DNA of 64,000 bases, taken from assembly GCF_021155775.2 (NCBI RefSeq), contig NC_060235.2, positions 2,531,501-2,595,500 on the forward strand. The letters run 5' to 3'. Within the stretch, counting starts at the first letter, position 1. Each line of letters begins with the position of its first letter. Positions 12,298 through 24,946 of this stretch are shown here, in pieces. Source of the DNA: Neodiprion pinetum (Eukaryota > Arthropoda > Insecta > Hymenoptera > Diprionidae). A model generated the notes under the pieces. That model saw only the letters and a list, made by a program, of their open reading frames with translations. It was not told where the DNA came from and ran no database searches. A program made the position numbers and the translations under genes.

Positions 12298-14292
12298 AGA
12301 GACGAGGGAACGTTCAGCATATTACAGGTGGAATATACGTCGCGTTTTTATCATGCAGTCTACGAACAATATCAAAATATATAATGTTTAAGATAAAAAT
12401 GCAGGTTTTAGTTTTGCTTTTTATTTGCAATTATTTTTTCACAGTTATCGTTAATTTATCGACTCATTCGCTGCTCAACGTTCACTTTCCTCTTTTATTT
12501 TATAACGAAGAAACTTGTAAGCTGGAAAGATTTCGTTCGATCGAGCAATTGTCGATAATCTGATCATCGGTAGCATCAAAGTGTGAAAATCTTTTTTTAA
12601 AAAAAGAAACAATTATACGTACTGTAGAAGTGAATCTTGTTTTTTTAATAACAACAACAACAATAATAACGATAACGATAGTGACGAAGAAGATCACGAA
12701 TGGCAAAAATGAAAACGATTTCGATTAAAGTCAAAAATCCCCTGTAACGTCACATAAATAAGCGAGACGACGAAACGTAGAGAAAAACGGAAGAAAAATA
12801 TCAAATTAAATATATGCAAAGCGACATTGCAAAATATACGACAAGTTGCACGCTTTTCGCACATGCGATACATTATGCGTGTGTCTGTGTTCCATCTTTG
12901 CTGCATCTAAGCTCTGATTTGATGGACGTTAACTGTCCGTAAAAAATTGTTTATACATCTATAAGCATAAATCTTTATCATCATTTCACATTACGCGAGT
13001 TAACAGGCGAGAAATGTTGTAATAGCAAGTTTTTTCACTTGAAATCTGATTGATCGATTGGTCCATTGATTTGTACGTCGATGGATATAAGATGCGACAA
13101 TGATTAATATTATTATTGTCATAATAATTATCGTTGTTATTGTTATTGCAGGTAAGACGAATCAGTCGTAACATCGTTAGCTGGAACTTGGCATAATATC
13201 GAGATTTAAATTCCCTCCCGAAAAATATTGTAATCACGCGGTATTTTTACTATGCCTAATACTTGGAATCTAAAATTTTTACGTTGCATTTCGTTCCCGC
13301 CGTTTGGCGAAAAACAAGTTTATTTAGCTTTAGCGACCCGCACGGTATGCGGTGCAGCGTCATTTACACTCTGCATACGCACAATCGTAAGTGGAAAAGA
13401 GACACACACGCGAAACTTACTCATACACGTGGTAGCTGATATAGCGGAGCTTTAGTGTATATAGTTTTGTAAAGTGTTACTAGTCATTGACGATATAGGA
13501 TATAGATCGAGACAAGCAAGTAGGTATATTATAATGAAGTACCGCTGCTGATTGACGTGTTAAATACATACGAGAAGAATAATTTAAATTCGTTTCCTCG
13601 AATGATAATATATTAAATTATCTAGGTATAATTGTTGGTGGAATATATATATATATATATATACATAAGTGAAGAAACGTAAATTTAACCACGAGACAAG
13701 TTATATATATATATATACATGTATGTGTATATGTATATACATATATGCATGTATATTAATCATATTATTATTGTAAGAAAAAATTCGTTAATATATTATA
13801 TAATATAAATATTATAATGTAAACTGTCACTAGAATGTCCAGAATATTAAATAACATAGTGCCATTGAATTAATATTATACACGTATTACAATATGTATA
13901 ATAATCGTCTATTCGTCAGTATTTTTCACATACATCGTGTACGATTATTTGTAATTTAAAAATAAGTGAGATGTTTGGATAATTCGTTCAAACTTAAGCG
14001 CAAAACGATTTTCGAATCTCTCATACGTCACACAGCGGCGTGTGAAGAATGTTCGAGTTGTCAAGAGAAAGGTTTACACGTAACACGTGTTACGTATTCA
14101 TAATTTATAGTTGGCTATACAGACCGATTTTCGCTCAAGATTTTTATCAGTAATGATTTTAAAAGTGATACGTTATCATACGTCTTTGACTTTATCGATT
14201 ACAAAAAAGTATATTGACTCCGTTACGGATCAAGGGACGAAAGTTTACCGTTGCGACGAGTGTGAAGTTTGCGCTTGAGTAACGCGCGCGAT

Positions 14293-14295
<3 letters not shown>

Positions 14296-14324
<29 letters not shown>
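14296..14324. repeat. Poly-T homopolymer
   Basis: An uninterrupted run of about 29 T. The lysine run it creates in the antisense frame is an artefact. Confidence 0.9.
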
Positions 14325-14328
<4 letters not shown>

Positions 14329-15571
14329 CAAGCGAATGAAAAGTGGCGATTTCTTCTACCCAGGGACGAAAGTTGAGCAATTGTGAAAGAAAAAGACACA
14401 CACGTTCGTTTTATACATATATTCTCATAACTTTTTCATACCGATAACGATACGAAAGCAATTCGCATTTGAACCTAAATCATGTGAAAACGATAAAATT
14501 TCATTGACGTTACTGGCGAACGGTTAAGCCGTGGAAAGTTCAAACTTGGCGAACCTTTCAATATTATCAAACACTGCAAGAGGTAAAAATATCCGACAAG
14601 TCGATTTTACAACGTCTCGTTGATTTGTTGACAGTTGGTGGACTTGCCCACACATTACTTATCTACGAGTTATCGCAATATCCGAACAGCACATGCACGT
14701 ATCTTATCGTTATATTATCGTCCCGACAAACTGCCACAGAAAGCCTCACTTTTCGCCTGCGACGAAAAGTTTTTGTTTCATTCGGTCAATTCGCTGTTTG
14801 GCGATTTGTTTGTCTGTTTCTTTTTTTTTTTTTTTTTTTCGTTTTTTCGGTTTCTCACGCATGTAAAAATGCTGCCACGTGTTTCGGTGACGAGTCGTAC
14901 ATCAGCTCTGAATTTCTTTGCTTCGTTCTCGCCATGCATAGACAAAAAGGAATAAGAAGAAAAAAAAAAAAAAAAAAAATCGCTACCAAACAGAGAAGCG
15001 AGCGCGTCCGTTTTAAAGATATATATATACACACACAGACACACACACACACACACACGCGCGCGCGTATGTATACATATTACTTATCTACAAGTTATCG
15101 CAACCAGGTGAAACGTGCAACGTATTACTAACACTTCTGTGCGCATAGAAAATGGAATGCGCGTGTGTGCGTGTATTGAAAGGTGTGCTGTGCTACGTAT
15201 ACGAGAGCTCGGTCTGCATACTGCGGCTTTATTATTGGCGTTAATTTTTCAGCCCGCGATATATAGAAACACACAGAGAGCCTGTTCACCGTTGTGTCTA
15301 TTACGTGTTCGTAGTTTAGAAAAAGAGGCAATCGGTCTGCTCGCCTGCATCCACGTATATGCTGAGAGATCAATTTTTCACTTCCGTTCCGCCCTGTTAC
15401 CGTGCTGCGGTTTTGTACATCGAAGGAAGGAAGACGAAAAAAAAAAAGAAAGAAAGAAACAAAAAAGAAAAAAAACGAACGCAGCAGCCCGCGTTAAAAT
15501 TAATCGACTATATCCGCCACGTGCAGCGGTGACACTTGTGTTTAACGTATTTGTAACAAAGTGATTTAATT

Positions 15572-15936
15572 ATGATCCGTTTACCGAGGCATCTGCCGAC
15601 CTTAATTGTTCTAACAGCGGTTAGCATGTTCGGTTTTTATTCATTAAGCGTCGTCCTTCGCGGCGCGGGAAACCGTATCGTCAAATTATACGACAATTAT
15701 AACGTGAACGTCGAGAGGTACGATCGGCTTCATGGACCGCCGATCGAAACTCGAGGATACGAATTTGAGACGAAACCGATACCTGTTAACTGGAGGAACC
15801 TGTCCGACGACCAGGTAAATACAATTATCGCATACTCGTTGTATCCGTGGCACACTTACAATGCAAGATGGCGTTGTGCGATCCACGTGAACGTTTTTCT
15901 ACATATTTATATAAATATGTGTACATATTTATATAA

Positions 15937-15972
<36 letters not shown>

Positions 15973-18652
15973 ATATACCTATATATAAATGTACGTAGGT
16001 GTAAAGATGACTTGATTTGTTGCACGCATAAGGTTGCGTACCTCCTAAGGATGATGGTGGAGGAATTCGTTATCTCGTTATAGTTCATGTTTTTCTTTTC
16101 ACGACACAATTCGCTTTTCGAACACGTTGTCCGACCGTAACGTCGTACCGTGTACGTAAATCAGGGTGATCGTTAATTTCTAACATATACTCTTCACCGA
16201 CCCTGGGATCTATATTGACGATGACGAAAAAATAGTTTGTGAATTGTTGCAGATTTTTGGCTTTATTGGAAAGGTTGCCAAAATCGATTTGAAATTGACG
16301 AAAAAAATTATTTGTTCAAGCAGCCTCAATTTTAGAGCAAAAAACGAAGTGAACTTTAGTTCAATTCATCTCGATTGGTTGAGAAAATGTATATCACGGT
16401 GTACTTGTCACATTACAACAGGTATAAACGTTGAAACGTATCGTACGCAATTGATAGGTTAGAAAATAGACGGGGAGAAAAATTTACAGCGCGGTGGGTT
16501 TTAAAATACTTTTAATTTGTCAAATCGAATTTTATGCCCTCTCCAACCAGGGGACAAATGAAATTTTTTACATTTGGTTTTTTTTTTTTTTTTTTTGTTA
16601 TTTTCGAGTAAAAAATGGAAAAGAAAATGAATTAAACGATAGTTTTTTCTTCTGTCATAGGCGAAAATGGAGATTTTTCAACAAAAATGAATTGACTAAT
16701 AGTTTTCTGCTTTCTTAAACGAAAATTGGGTATTTTTTTTAAATCAATTTCAACACCCTCTCCGATCATGCGAAAAGTTTCAAATAATTCACACACTGTT
16801 TTTTCGTCATTATATACATATGCATGTCGGAGATCAAGGACCATCCCAATGTGAAACGAGGCTGAAGTTAGCAACGTTGACGTAACGAAACATCAGGAAA
16901 TAAATCATTATTACGTAATTTTGGAATGACTTTGAAGTCGTCGGGGTTTCAAAATAAAAGAGTATATTCTCTTCTTCGTCATAGTTTGCGAAATTTCAGA
17001 TATTACCAAAGGTGCAAAGTGAGCATTTTTCTTAAACGTGCGTTGGTAAGTAACGTTAACGATATCATCCTCATAATGTGAGCATCTGTATAATAATTCA
17101 GGTTCACAGTCTGTCCGCCCTTGGTAAACGATTGCTATCCGTCGGCGATATCAGCGAGGTAAAAGACGTCCCTAAAGATCCTGCAAAGGAGTATCTGATA
17201 GTCGTATGGAAGCACGGACCGTTCCTAGAGAGAAGACACCTCAAGCATTTCACCAACGATGCGTAAGTCATTATTATCTAGTTTTTTTTTAACCCTTACT
17301 TGCCTCACTTCTGTAGAATCACCCACTTGCTAAGAAAGCGACAAAAATTTTTACAAAAAATAAACTATTGAACATTTTTTACTTGATTGTAAAAGTTTTT
17401 TTTAGAACATATTGAAAGTCTACTTCGAAGGATCGAGTAGTTAATATAGTCAGAAATTAAATTTAAGTGTAATAAAAAAAGATGCGATACAGAAACGGCT
17501 ATTTTTACAAAAACATTCGCAATTGGTTTTGTTTTTCAATACCAAGGGTTTAAATTTAAGGAAAATACAGCCTGGGGTGGTCTACACCCCCTGGGTGGCA
17601 AGTCAGGGTTAAACACAAAGTTCTTCCTCTTCTCTACGACGCTCCGTATGTACAATAAACAAGCGTGACTACGATCACAATAGCGCTAACGACGTCGTAT
17701 GTACACTCCGCACAACAGATCATCGCCGTGGGAAGATTGTTCGGTAAATAATTGTCGACTAAGTTACGACTCGGGTGACGTCGAAGAAGCTGACGCGGTG
17801 CTCATCCACCTCCACAAGACGACGGGGGTAAAGGATTTGCCGGATAAAGTTAAACCGGAGAAAAGGATGAAGCAACGCTGGGTTTTCCTCACCGACGAAT
17901 CACCCCTGCACACCTTCCTAGCCGGTGGCCAGAGTATCTCGAGTTACAACGGTTTGTTCAACTGGTCCATGAGCTATCGGATGGACAGCGACGTCCCCGT
18001 ACCTTACGGCCGTACGGTGATGATGATCCAGCGAAACTCGAGCACCGATACCCAGAAGTACACGAAAGCCAAGACCAAGCTGGTGGCGATAATGGGAAGC
18101 AACTGCGGCGGGAGCAACAAACGATGGGATTACGCAGCCAGGTTGAAAGTGGCACTGGCCGAGAGGATGGACGCTTATGGTCACTGTCTTAAAGGTGATA
18201 CGAAAAGCTGCCCGGGACACTTTACCAAGGACTGCGAAGCCCTGGACGACTACAAGTTTTACCTCGCCTTTGAGAATTCTAACTGCAGGGAGTACCTTAC
18301 GGAGAAACCATTCTGGCACGGATACCGTAAGCATGCGGTACCCGTGATCATGGGGGCGTCGAGGGAAAACTGCAGGCAATTGTTACCACCGAAATCTTAC
18401 ATACACGTTGACGATTTTGCCAATCCGGCTACCCTAGCCGATTATCTCTTGTACCTGGACACCAACGACCAAGAATATTCAAAGTTTCACGCCTGGCGGA
18501 ACCAATTCGATGTACTCAATGAGCACGGATACTTTCAGAGCACGTCTCGGCATTATTGCCGGCTATGCGAAGCCCTCAATTACAACGATCCGAGCGTCAA
18601 GGTTTACAACCATCTCGAAGATTTCTGGAGCAAAACGAAAGACTGCTGGTGA
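15572..18652 (+). CDS. FucTA: Alpha-1,3-fucosyltransferase, GT10 family (FucTA-like)
   Basis: Three exons, 15572-15814, 17102-17262 and 17719-18652, join in phases 0 and 2 to give 445 residues. The enzyme transfers fucose from GDP-fucose to N-acetylglucosamine; insect FucTA modifies the core of N-glycans in the Golgi. The product has type II Golgi topology: a short basic N-terminus, one membrane anchor at about residues 9-30, a stem, then the catalytic domain. GT10 signatures are FNWSMSYRMDSDVPVPYG from about residue 215 and YKFYLAFENSNCREYLTEKP from about residue 313, the nucleotide-binding part of the family. A C-terminal CRLC pair and many cysteines fit disulfide bonding in the Golgi lumen. 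FucTA is the closest family member I can name; other insect GT10 paralogues are not excluded. The length is a little shorter than the roughly 500 residues of the fly enzyme, mostly in the stem. Confidence 0.85.
17293..17608. mobile_element. piggyBac-type MITE in the fucosyltransferase intron
   Basis: The ends are CCCTTACTTGCC at the left and GGCAAGTCAGGG at the right, which are imperfect inverted copies. Each end is flanked by TTAA (17289-17292 and 17609-17612), the target duplication typical of piggyBac transposons. The roughly 316-bp interior has no coding capacity. It lies in the second intron between two conserved coding exons, without touching the splice sites. Confidence 0.72.
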
Positions 18653-21344
18653 TGCTTTGGAGATGTGTTATGTTTTTAGCTTCCTTTCTTTTTTCCATCC
18701 TTATTTCTTAACTTATACGTTAACTACTGCGGCCAGTTATGTACATGCCAAAGAATATTATCGTCCTTTAGTATATAAGCAACGTATTTGGCTAGGGTAT
18801 TCAACAGTCAAATTAAAGTTAAATTTTTTATTACTCTAACATTTCTTCTGTATCTCGGGGTCTACAGTATCAACGTTTATGTTCTTTGGTTATATTATTT
18901 TGTACATGCCAACGATGAGCACAACTCGATGTAAAACGAATTGATGAAAATCGTGACTTTCCAAGCATTTGGAATACAAATGATGTATAGTTTTTAAGCG
19001 AAATGATGTAATTTAAGTCATTTTGATAATCAACGGGATGGGGATAAAACTCTTCATTTTCGTCTGCGTTCATATTAATAATTGTACAATGAAAGAAATT
19101 GATTCTGCATCAGAATCAATCCTTTTCAATTTTCCAATTTATCTGATCGGTTCACTGCGGGTACGCTTTTTCAAACTATATCAAAGGGTAAAAAAAAAAA
19201 AATTGTCAAATTCTCTTTCGCGGATTTGTAATCTCTAAAAAATGTATAATTCTAAGTTATACGATACGTATCGAGAACATATGTATTCATCGACGCTTCT
19301 GTGCTCGAATAATCGCCCGAAGCGTGCGAACCCAAATGTAAATAATGACAGCAGGTACGGGTATATGTATAAGAACATGAATTACCGAGGTCAAACTGTG
19401 CGTGTAAGATATGTAGATACAAATATACATTTATGGAAATATAGCAGAGTCAATATTTAACGCAGGATATCTACGTATTCAAACTTTTTACCCTGCAGCA
19501 TGTAAAGAATTCAATTTGAAGATCTTATAAAGACACAATAAGAGTGGAGAGAGAAATCGGTTGGATAGGAAATTTTTGTCGGTAAGAGAATGTCAAACAT
19601 TCATGTCGGTACATCGAAATATCGGTAAGAGGATATGAAATATATCTATTGGTAAGTCAATTGTTCGTTCCAACAACGCAGGATGTATTATATGTATAGT
19701 ACCTAGAGCTGTTCGTATACGTATCTACAAGAATATGTTTCGTCAGGTCAACGATGCGTTCTTTTGTAGATTTGAAAAAAATTTTTGTACGTAGCCCATT
19801 GAAGCTCGGCTGCGGCCCGACCGAAACGCATAAATGTTAATAAAAAATCATTGATCATAACCTGATAAAGTGTTCCTGTATATCCAACTTCTGGTCACGA
19901 TAAACTCGTCTTATAGATATGGATATTTCGCTGTTCGTTTGTTAGCACGCGACTGATGCGAAGTTTGCAGCGGCTAAGGTGCCTACGCTGAATTGCCTAT
20001 AATTAGGAGTTCCCTGTTGTGGGTTCACGAAAATGTATCGTATAGCACTTTTTAGCATAAGTTGAAATAGAATAATTTAAAAAGTTCAATGTCAGTAATA
20101 AGCAGGATTAATTTCAGTCATGCTACTTACTCGAGCTGCATCGTGAAGATCAGCCCAGCCTCGATGTCCGTAGAAAATTCCCATGAGTATCACGGAATAA
20201 GTTTTATATTACCGTGAAAATAACTGAATTTTATCATTTGACTTGTCTCACGATGGTTCGTTTATTGTGGATCTGTTCATTGTATCCTGAAATCACCGTG
20301 TGGTTCACAGATACGAACGATGTCTGTTGATCGATTGTACGCTATTGAAGCCCACCACTCAACGACTTCCAAATACGAACCGAAATACCGCGGTCACACT
20401 GCACATTTCTTTTATTCCGAGAAGTGTAGCGAAAGAAGAAAAAATCCAACGATGCGAACAGCACGGGCATATTCGACCGTTCAGTTGGCGGTAAGAACTG
20501 GGAAATAAAATGTTCTGATTGGCGGAAGTTGTCAACATGGTGGCACACCGATCACCGATTGTTTATTAACTGCAGGGGCGCTGCCACCCGCAAATCCCGC
20601 CAAAAACCGTCATTGAAATTTAAAGATGAAGACATTGCCGTAAAGGGTACGCTCAGAGAAAGAGAAACGTGAGATGTACGAGTGTCATAAAATTGCCCAT
20701 CTTGCGCTGTTAAGGGTATGTAGTACTCCTACCGTTACCGTCCAACCATACTCGCCTTTTGTTTTTTAGAATAAGCAAACAAATAAAGAGAAACGGTTCA
20801 TTCTGCGTTAAATGAAAATTTATTAGAGTGGTTTTGTTCAGAACTGCATGTAGAATTGGGCTGTTGACCCCTTTTTCGCGTTTTAGATACGTGGATTTCG
20901 ACATTTGAAGATATTTATGTAAACGTTGAAATCGACCAGGGTATCCTCTTAAACCCGCGACGCATATCTGCGTAACATACGCAAATCATTGAAAAGTAAT
21001 TGGCACGTCCCGAATGCAAGAATGGGGAAGCATCAAGTGTGGTCGTTGTATTGCCAAAGTCCGGCAAGCGTCGAGCGGTCGGTAGACATTCAACGAGTGA
21101 TAAAGTTGATCCCAAGTCTATGAAAAACGGTTACATAATTAATGCGATTAACGCAACATGAGAAAATAATAACGCGTAGTAAACTAGTCGACGATGCGGT
21201 CGCTCGCGAGTAAAAGTTTCGGACCAGACTACGGGGAATAGGTTATAAAGTCTGCGTATTATATTCAACCGTAAATATTTAGACGCAGATGATTACTCGC
21301 AGCAGATAAGGGATAATCAGCGGCATCACTCGGTCAGCCGATAA
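18653..21344. other. Intergenic region, no gene seen
   Basis: This separates the fucosyltransferase stop from the Nudix gene start. It is AT-rich with only short unsupported frames. The last few hundred bases become more GC-rich (from about 20900), which fits the promoter and 5' UTR of the Nudix gene. I see no RNA gene. Confidence 0.55.
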
Positions 21345-22775
21345 ATGTACAGCGTCGCGGTAGGACTAGCTAAGATATTGAGAATTCCGCAACGATCCAC
21401 ATTGTCAGGAGTGACAGATTATGTAAGCAGATCTAACATGGCGCGAAGCACAGCTACGTCTTCTATATTTAAAGGCTCTAAAGACCGCTTCAACGGCATA
21501 ACCGTCGATTCAACACTCGAGCCGTGCGATTCTGGCGCGTTTTCAAAATGCCTGAAAGGTAAGGAGCTCTCTTGTTGTTTATCGCTTATTTGCTCGTTCA
21601 TCCAAATCATATTGCATAGTCATCGATTGGCTGATTATCATTGAAATTCATGAAACAGATTCGACGCCCTCGCCTTCGCCCTTCTCATAAAACTTACCAT
21701 GGAATCGTTTTCACCCTACTTGGCGACAGTCGTATTCTTCCACCCTCTTCGTAACGCAGCGTCATAAAATGCTTCAGCTTCCCTGGACCAGTGGATAACG
21801 GAAAACCGAAGGGCGATATGGTTTCGCGTGGGGCTCGAGCAGTCAGATTGGATTCCGGACCTCACTAAAAATGGGTTCAAATTTCATCACGCGAGGGATG
21901 ACTGGGTCACCCTTTATCGCTGGTTGCCCACAGACCAAACCTGCAATATACCGCCCTATGCCCACACTCTACTGGGAGTCGGAGCCATCGTCTATAATGA
22001 AGATACGGACGAGATTTTGGTCGTCAAAGAGAAATACAGTGTTGTCACCCCAATGTGGAAGTTTCCGGGTGGTTACGTCGAACCAGGTCTGCTCATGCCA
22101 TTCAGTTTTATTATAATAATACAGCACAAGTATTATCGTATAAATTTTTCTTTTTTAACCGTCCTATTCTATCAGGTGAGGATATAACTGTTGCTGCCGA
22201 GCGAGAAGTCATGGAGGAAACTGGAATAGAAGCCGAATTCAAACACATTCTTTCATTCCGTCACGCACATCGCTTCGCTTACGGATGTTCAGATATCTAC
22301 ATGGTCGCCTGTCTCACTCCTCGCAGTTATGAAATCACCAAATGCAATCGTGAGATAACAGATTGTGTCTGGATGAAGGTACAAAAATATTCTTGACGAT
22401 GCACTAACTTTCGGTATAGTTATATATGTTTCGAATTTTTTTACTTTACGTATTTGTTATTCACAATTTTGAACCTAGATTTATCAATCGTTAATCATTT
22501 CCCTACTTACCTGAAAGTCTCTCGAATTCAAGGACCTTGGAAAAATACTTGAACTCATATTAATCGTTCGATTTTTGGCAATGAATATGTTATTTTTAAC
22601 TCTGCAGCTTGACGAGTATGTGCAGCATCCAGAGGTTCACGAAAACAATCGTTTGGTAGCAGAAAAATTCATCGAGTTCAAGAACCATAAGAGAACTATA
22701 ACCGTCCAAACTCTGATTCATCCTGCCATAAAGACACCTTTCAGAGTCTTCACAATATCGAAGTTAGAGGATTAA
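21345..22775 (+). CDS. Nudix hydrolase, NUDT6-like
   Basis: Four exons, 21345-21558, 21778-22086, 22176-22378 and 22608-22775, join in frame (phases 1, 1, 0) to 297 residues, near the usual NUDT6 length. Nudix enzymes hydrolyse nucleoside diphosphates linked to another moiety; the substrate cannot be read from sequence. The N-terminal half has the pre-Nudix features of NUDT6: FNGITVDS, the DQWITENRRAIWFRV stretch, GFKFHHA and WLP. The Nudix box G-x5-E-x7-REVMEETGI is complete. It is split by an intron between G and E, so only the spliced message carries the motif. The N-terminus (MYSVAVGLAKILRIPQRS) is basic and hydroxylated, compatible with mitochondrial import. The first ATG of the open exon was chosen. 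Confidence 0.85.
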
Positions 22776-23143
22776 CGAAGGTCAGACAATAGACTCTGGA
22801 AATGTTAATGAAATTGTACAATTTAAAAACCCCAAGGGGAAATAACAATGTCATAAACGCTCATCCCGAGTATTTAATTCTCATTTTAACGCCCACGCCA
22901 GTTAGTTCTTCAAGTGTATCTTTAATCCAGGCTCAAAAGATCTGTACAAATGCGTAATAGTGGGAACTTTTCTAACGGAAAATAGAAACGAAACGGTAGA
23001 GAGATTGCGTCATAATTTTGAGAGAGGTGTAGAACGTTAGAATGAACGTTGGTGCAGGGATAATCCAGACCATTGTGGTGCGCTTGAAGAATTCAGGGAT
23101 TCTCAATTCGTCATGTTCCTAATCAAGGTGTGCCAAACAAAAT
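22776..23143. other. Short convergent intergenic spacer
   Basis: This is the tail-to-tail gap between the Nudix gene (+) and the AA15 gene (-). Both 3' UTRs should lie here. No further gene is seen. Confidence 0.6.
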
Positions 23144-24946
23144 TTAATAGCAGCGACAACGGTGGGCTGGACAATCTGATGGATAGACCAAACACTTGTC
23201 CAAGCAGTAAACGTCAGCGCCAGCTTTAGCCTCAATTTCACCAATAGCGTCACAAGTGTTTCTGCAAGCAAACAAACCACCAATCGGTCAATTTTTTACC
23301 GACCAATAACGTCGTCCATCAAATTTCAATTCACGAGAAAATGCTTACGGGCATTGACATATGCTTTCGGGACAATTTGGTGGATACCGAAGGCAGTTTG
23401 TTTGGCACCATTCGTCCATTCCTGGAATACGACGGTACAGCGGTGTCGGTACGCAAACTTGGGACCTGGAGAATTTAAAATATTCGCAAAGTTAATCGAC
23501 GTAAAATGAGTGCAAATGTTACACTCTCAAGTCGCAACTCGATATATCAGCACGGCTACCTAATCACTAATGGGAAGATATTGTTCGGTGCACGATAGTC
23601 TCTGTAGTAGAGCAAGAACGGATTGTCCTGTTGCACAAAGAGTGGCGGTACTCCGGCTGTGCTGGTGACTATGCTAACATCCGCGCAATTCCTGAATGTC
23701 TCAGGTTGTCCACAACCGACAGCTTCCGTTCCATTGTCGCAAAGTCCCCACATGTTACCTGTGAAGATGAATTGTTGAGAAACGTTTTGCCTTGGACGAC
23801 CGATACCTTGACATCGCGTGATTATTACCTGTATAATAATTCCACTGAATTACACACTGTGAGCAGGTGATGTATGGCGGCAAAACGACCTGGTATCGAA
23901 AGATAGCTTTCTTGTCACTGTCCGTTGGAATAACGAACTGCACATCGTTTGTTCCAGACAAGTAGAGAGGATATCTTTAAAGGAATACTTTTAATGTTCA
24001 TTTTCTTTCTCGATTTTCGAGTCAGTAGTGCGAACAAAACATTTTCCTGCATCGGGCAGTTATACCTGTCAAAGCATTCCTGGGTCGCCTCGCTGTTCGG
24101 GTTGTTGTTAGGGCACAAATACAGCTCGAAACGTCCCCAGTGGTTCGCCGTCAGCTCAATCTCAATTTCTATTTCCTGGATAAATTAGATTTGCGATTAT
24201 GACAAGTCGTTGTGCGACGAGGCCTGGTGTACAGAACTCATTTCTCCTATCCGGGAACAGCAATCCATACGATTTACCTTTACACAGCTCTCATTTTCCT
24301 CGCAATTTTCACATCAATGTGGTTGTACGAGGACAAATTCTCTCCTTTCGACTCGACACGGTCATTACTTAAATAATTATACATCTTTAAGGAATAAAAA
24401 AAATAAAAAAAATTACCTGACCGACTGTGTAATGCCTGACTATCGTCCCCTTTGCGAATTCACCTCCAGCTTCGTGGGGGCGAGGCTCGCTCGTGTGGTA
24501 GGCGTCCCCACATATTCCGCACTGACCCTGGTTCTGGACCCATTGAACTGTCCTCAAAGAAACGGAAACAAACCGTTGACTAGAGTATAACTATAACGAA
24601 TATCGAATCGCATTACAGGCTCTCGGACCAGTCGAGAAACATGATACTGGAAGCTAAGACGAACCTGCATACCCGCCGCAGAAGAGTTCATTGTCGTTGT
24701 AATTGACGGGATTTGGAAATCCGAACCGCCACATGCTGTTGCGGGATGGCGGGTCCATCATGCGGCCGTGACCTTTGACTCCGGAATCATCGAGCGCCTG
24801 GAAAATACGACGTGGAAACAAACATGCCAATCGGATTAAGAAGAGAATTGAGATCGAGAGATGCGGGATTTAGCTGATAAGCTTACCTGCGCGATGAAGA
24901 GGATCACGATGAGGTAAGGCCTCTGGACTCGTCGGCCGTTGACCAT
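23144..24946 (-). CDS. Secreted lytic polysaccharide monooxygenase, family AA15
   Basis: Eight exons on the minus strand: 24887-24946, 24665-24797, 24417-24547, 24066-24175, 23829-23974, 23560-23758, 23349-23465 and 23144-23261. All phases match and give 337 residues. AA15 enzymes are copper monooxygenases that cut chitin or cellulose oxidatively. A signal peptide (hydrophobic YLIVILFIAQA) is followed by HGRMMDPPSRNSMWRFGFPN, so cleavage before His30 would expose the catalytic N-terminal histidine. The second brace histidine is His120 in TANHWG, 90 residues on, which is the spacing I recall for insect AA15. CGICGDAYH is another family block. The C-terminus has two related cysteine modules ending CLRYPPNCPESICQC and CLVYPSDCPAHRCRC, one per exon. 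A splice acceptor at 24953-24954 just before the ATG implies an upstream non-coding exon. Confidence 0.9.

Larger units (their letters stand above)
4126..15571. other. Gene-free, microsatellite-rich region (probable long 3' UTR plus intergenic DNA)
   Basis: I find no conserved coding exon between the receptor stop and the fucosyltransferase start. The stretch contains two long palindromic elements (4474-5091, 11217-11936) and many simple repeats. These include TTA at about 5822-5872, A-runs near 6347-6366, T-runs near 7384-7405 and 14296-14324, CA/TA at 8571-8636, GTT/ATT at about 10300-10440, CTA at about 10919-10945 and CA at about 12266-12294. Open frames here translate to poly-Leu, poly-Ile, poly-Asn or alternating Thr-His and are repeat artefacts. 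Neuronal receptor genes often have very long 3' UTRs, so some of this may be transcribed with the upstream gene. Confidence 0.6.

Noticed and set aside
14625..15564. Frames of 106-168 codons upstream of the fucosyltransferase
   Set aside because: They run through T-runs, A-runs and CA repeats and overlap each other. No conserved domain; probably the promoter and 5' UTR of the next gene.
17918..18379. 153-codon minus-strand frame inside the fucosyltransferase exon
   Set aside because: Antisense of a conserved coding exon with GC-biased third positions.
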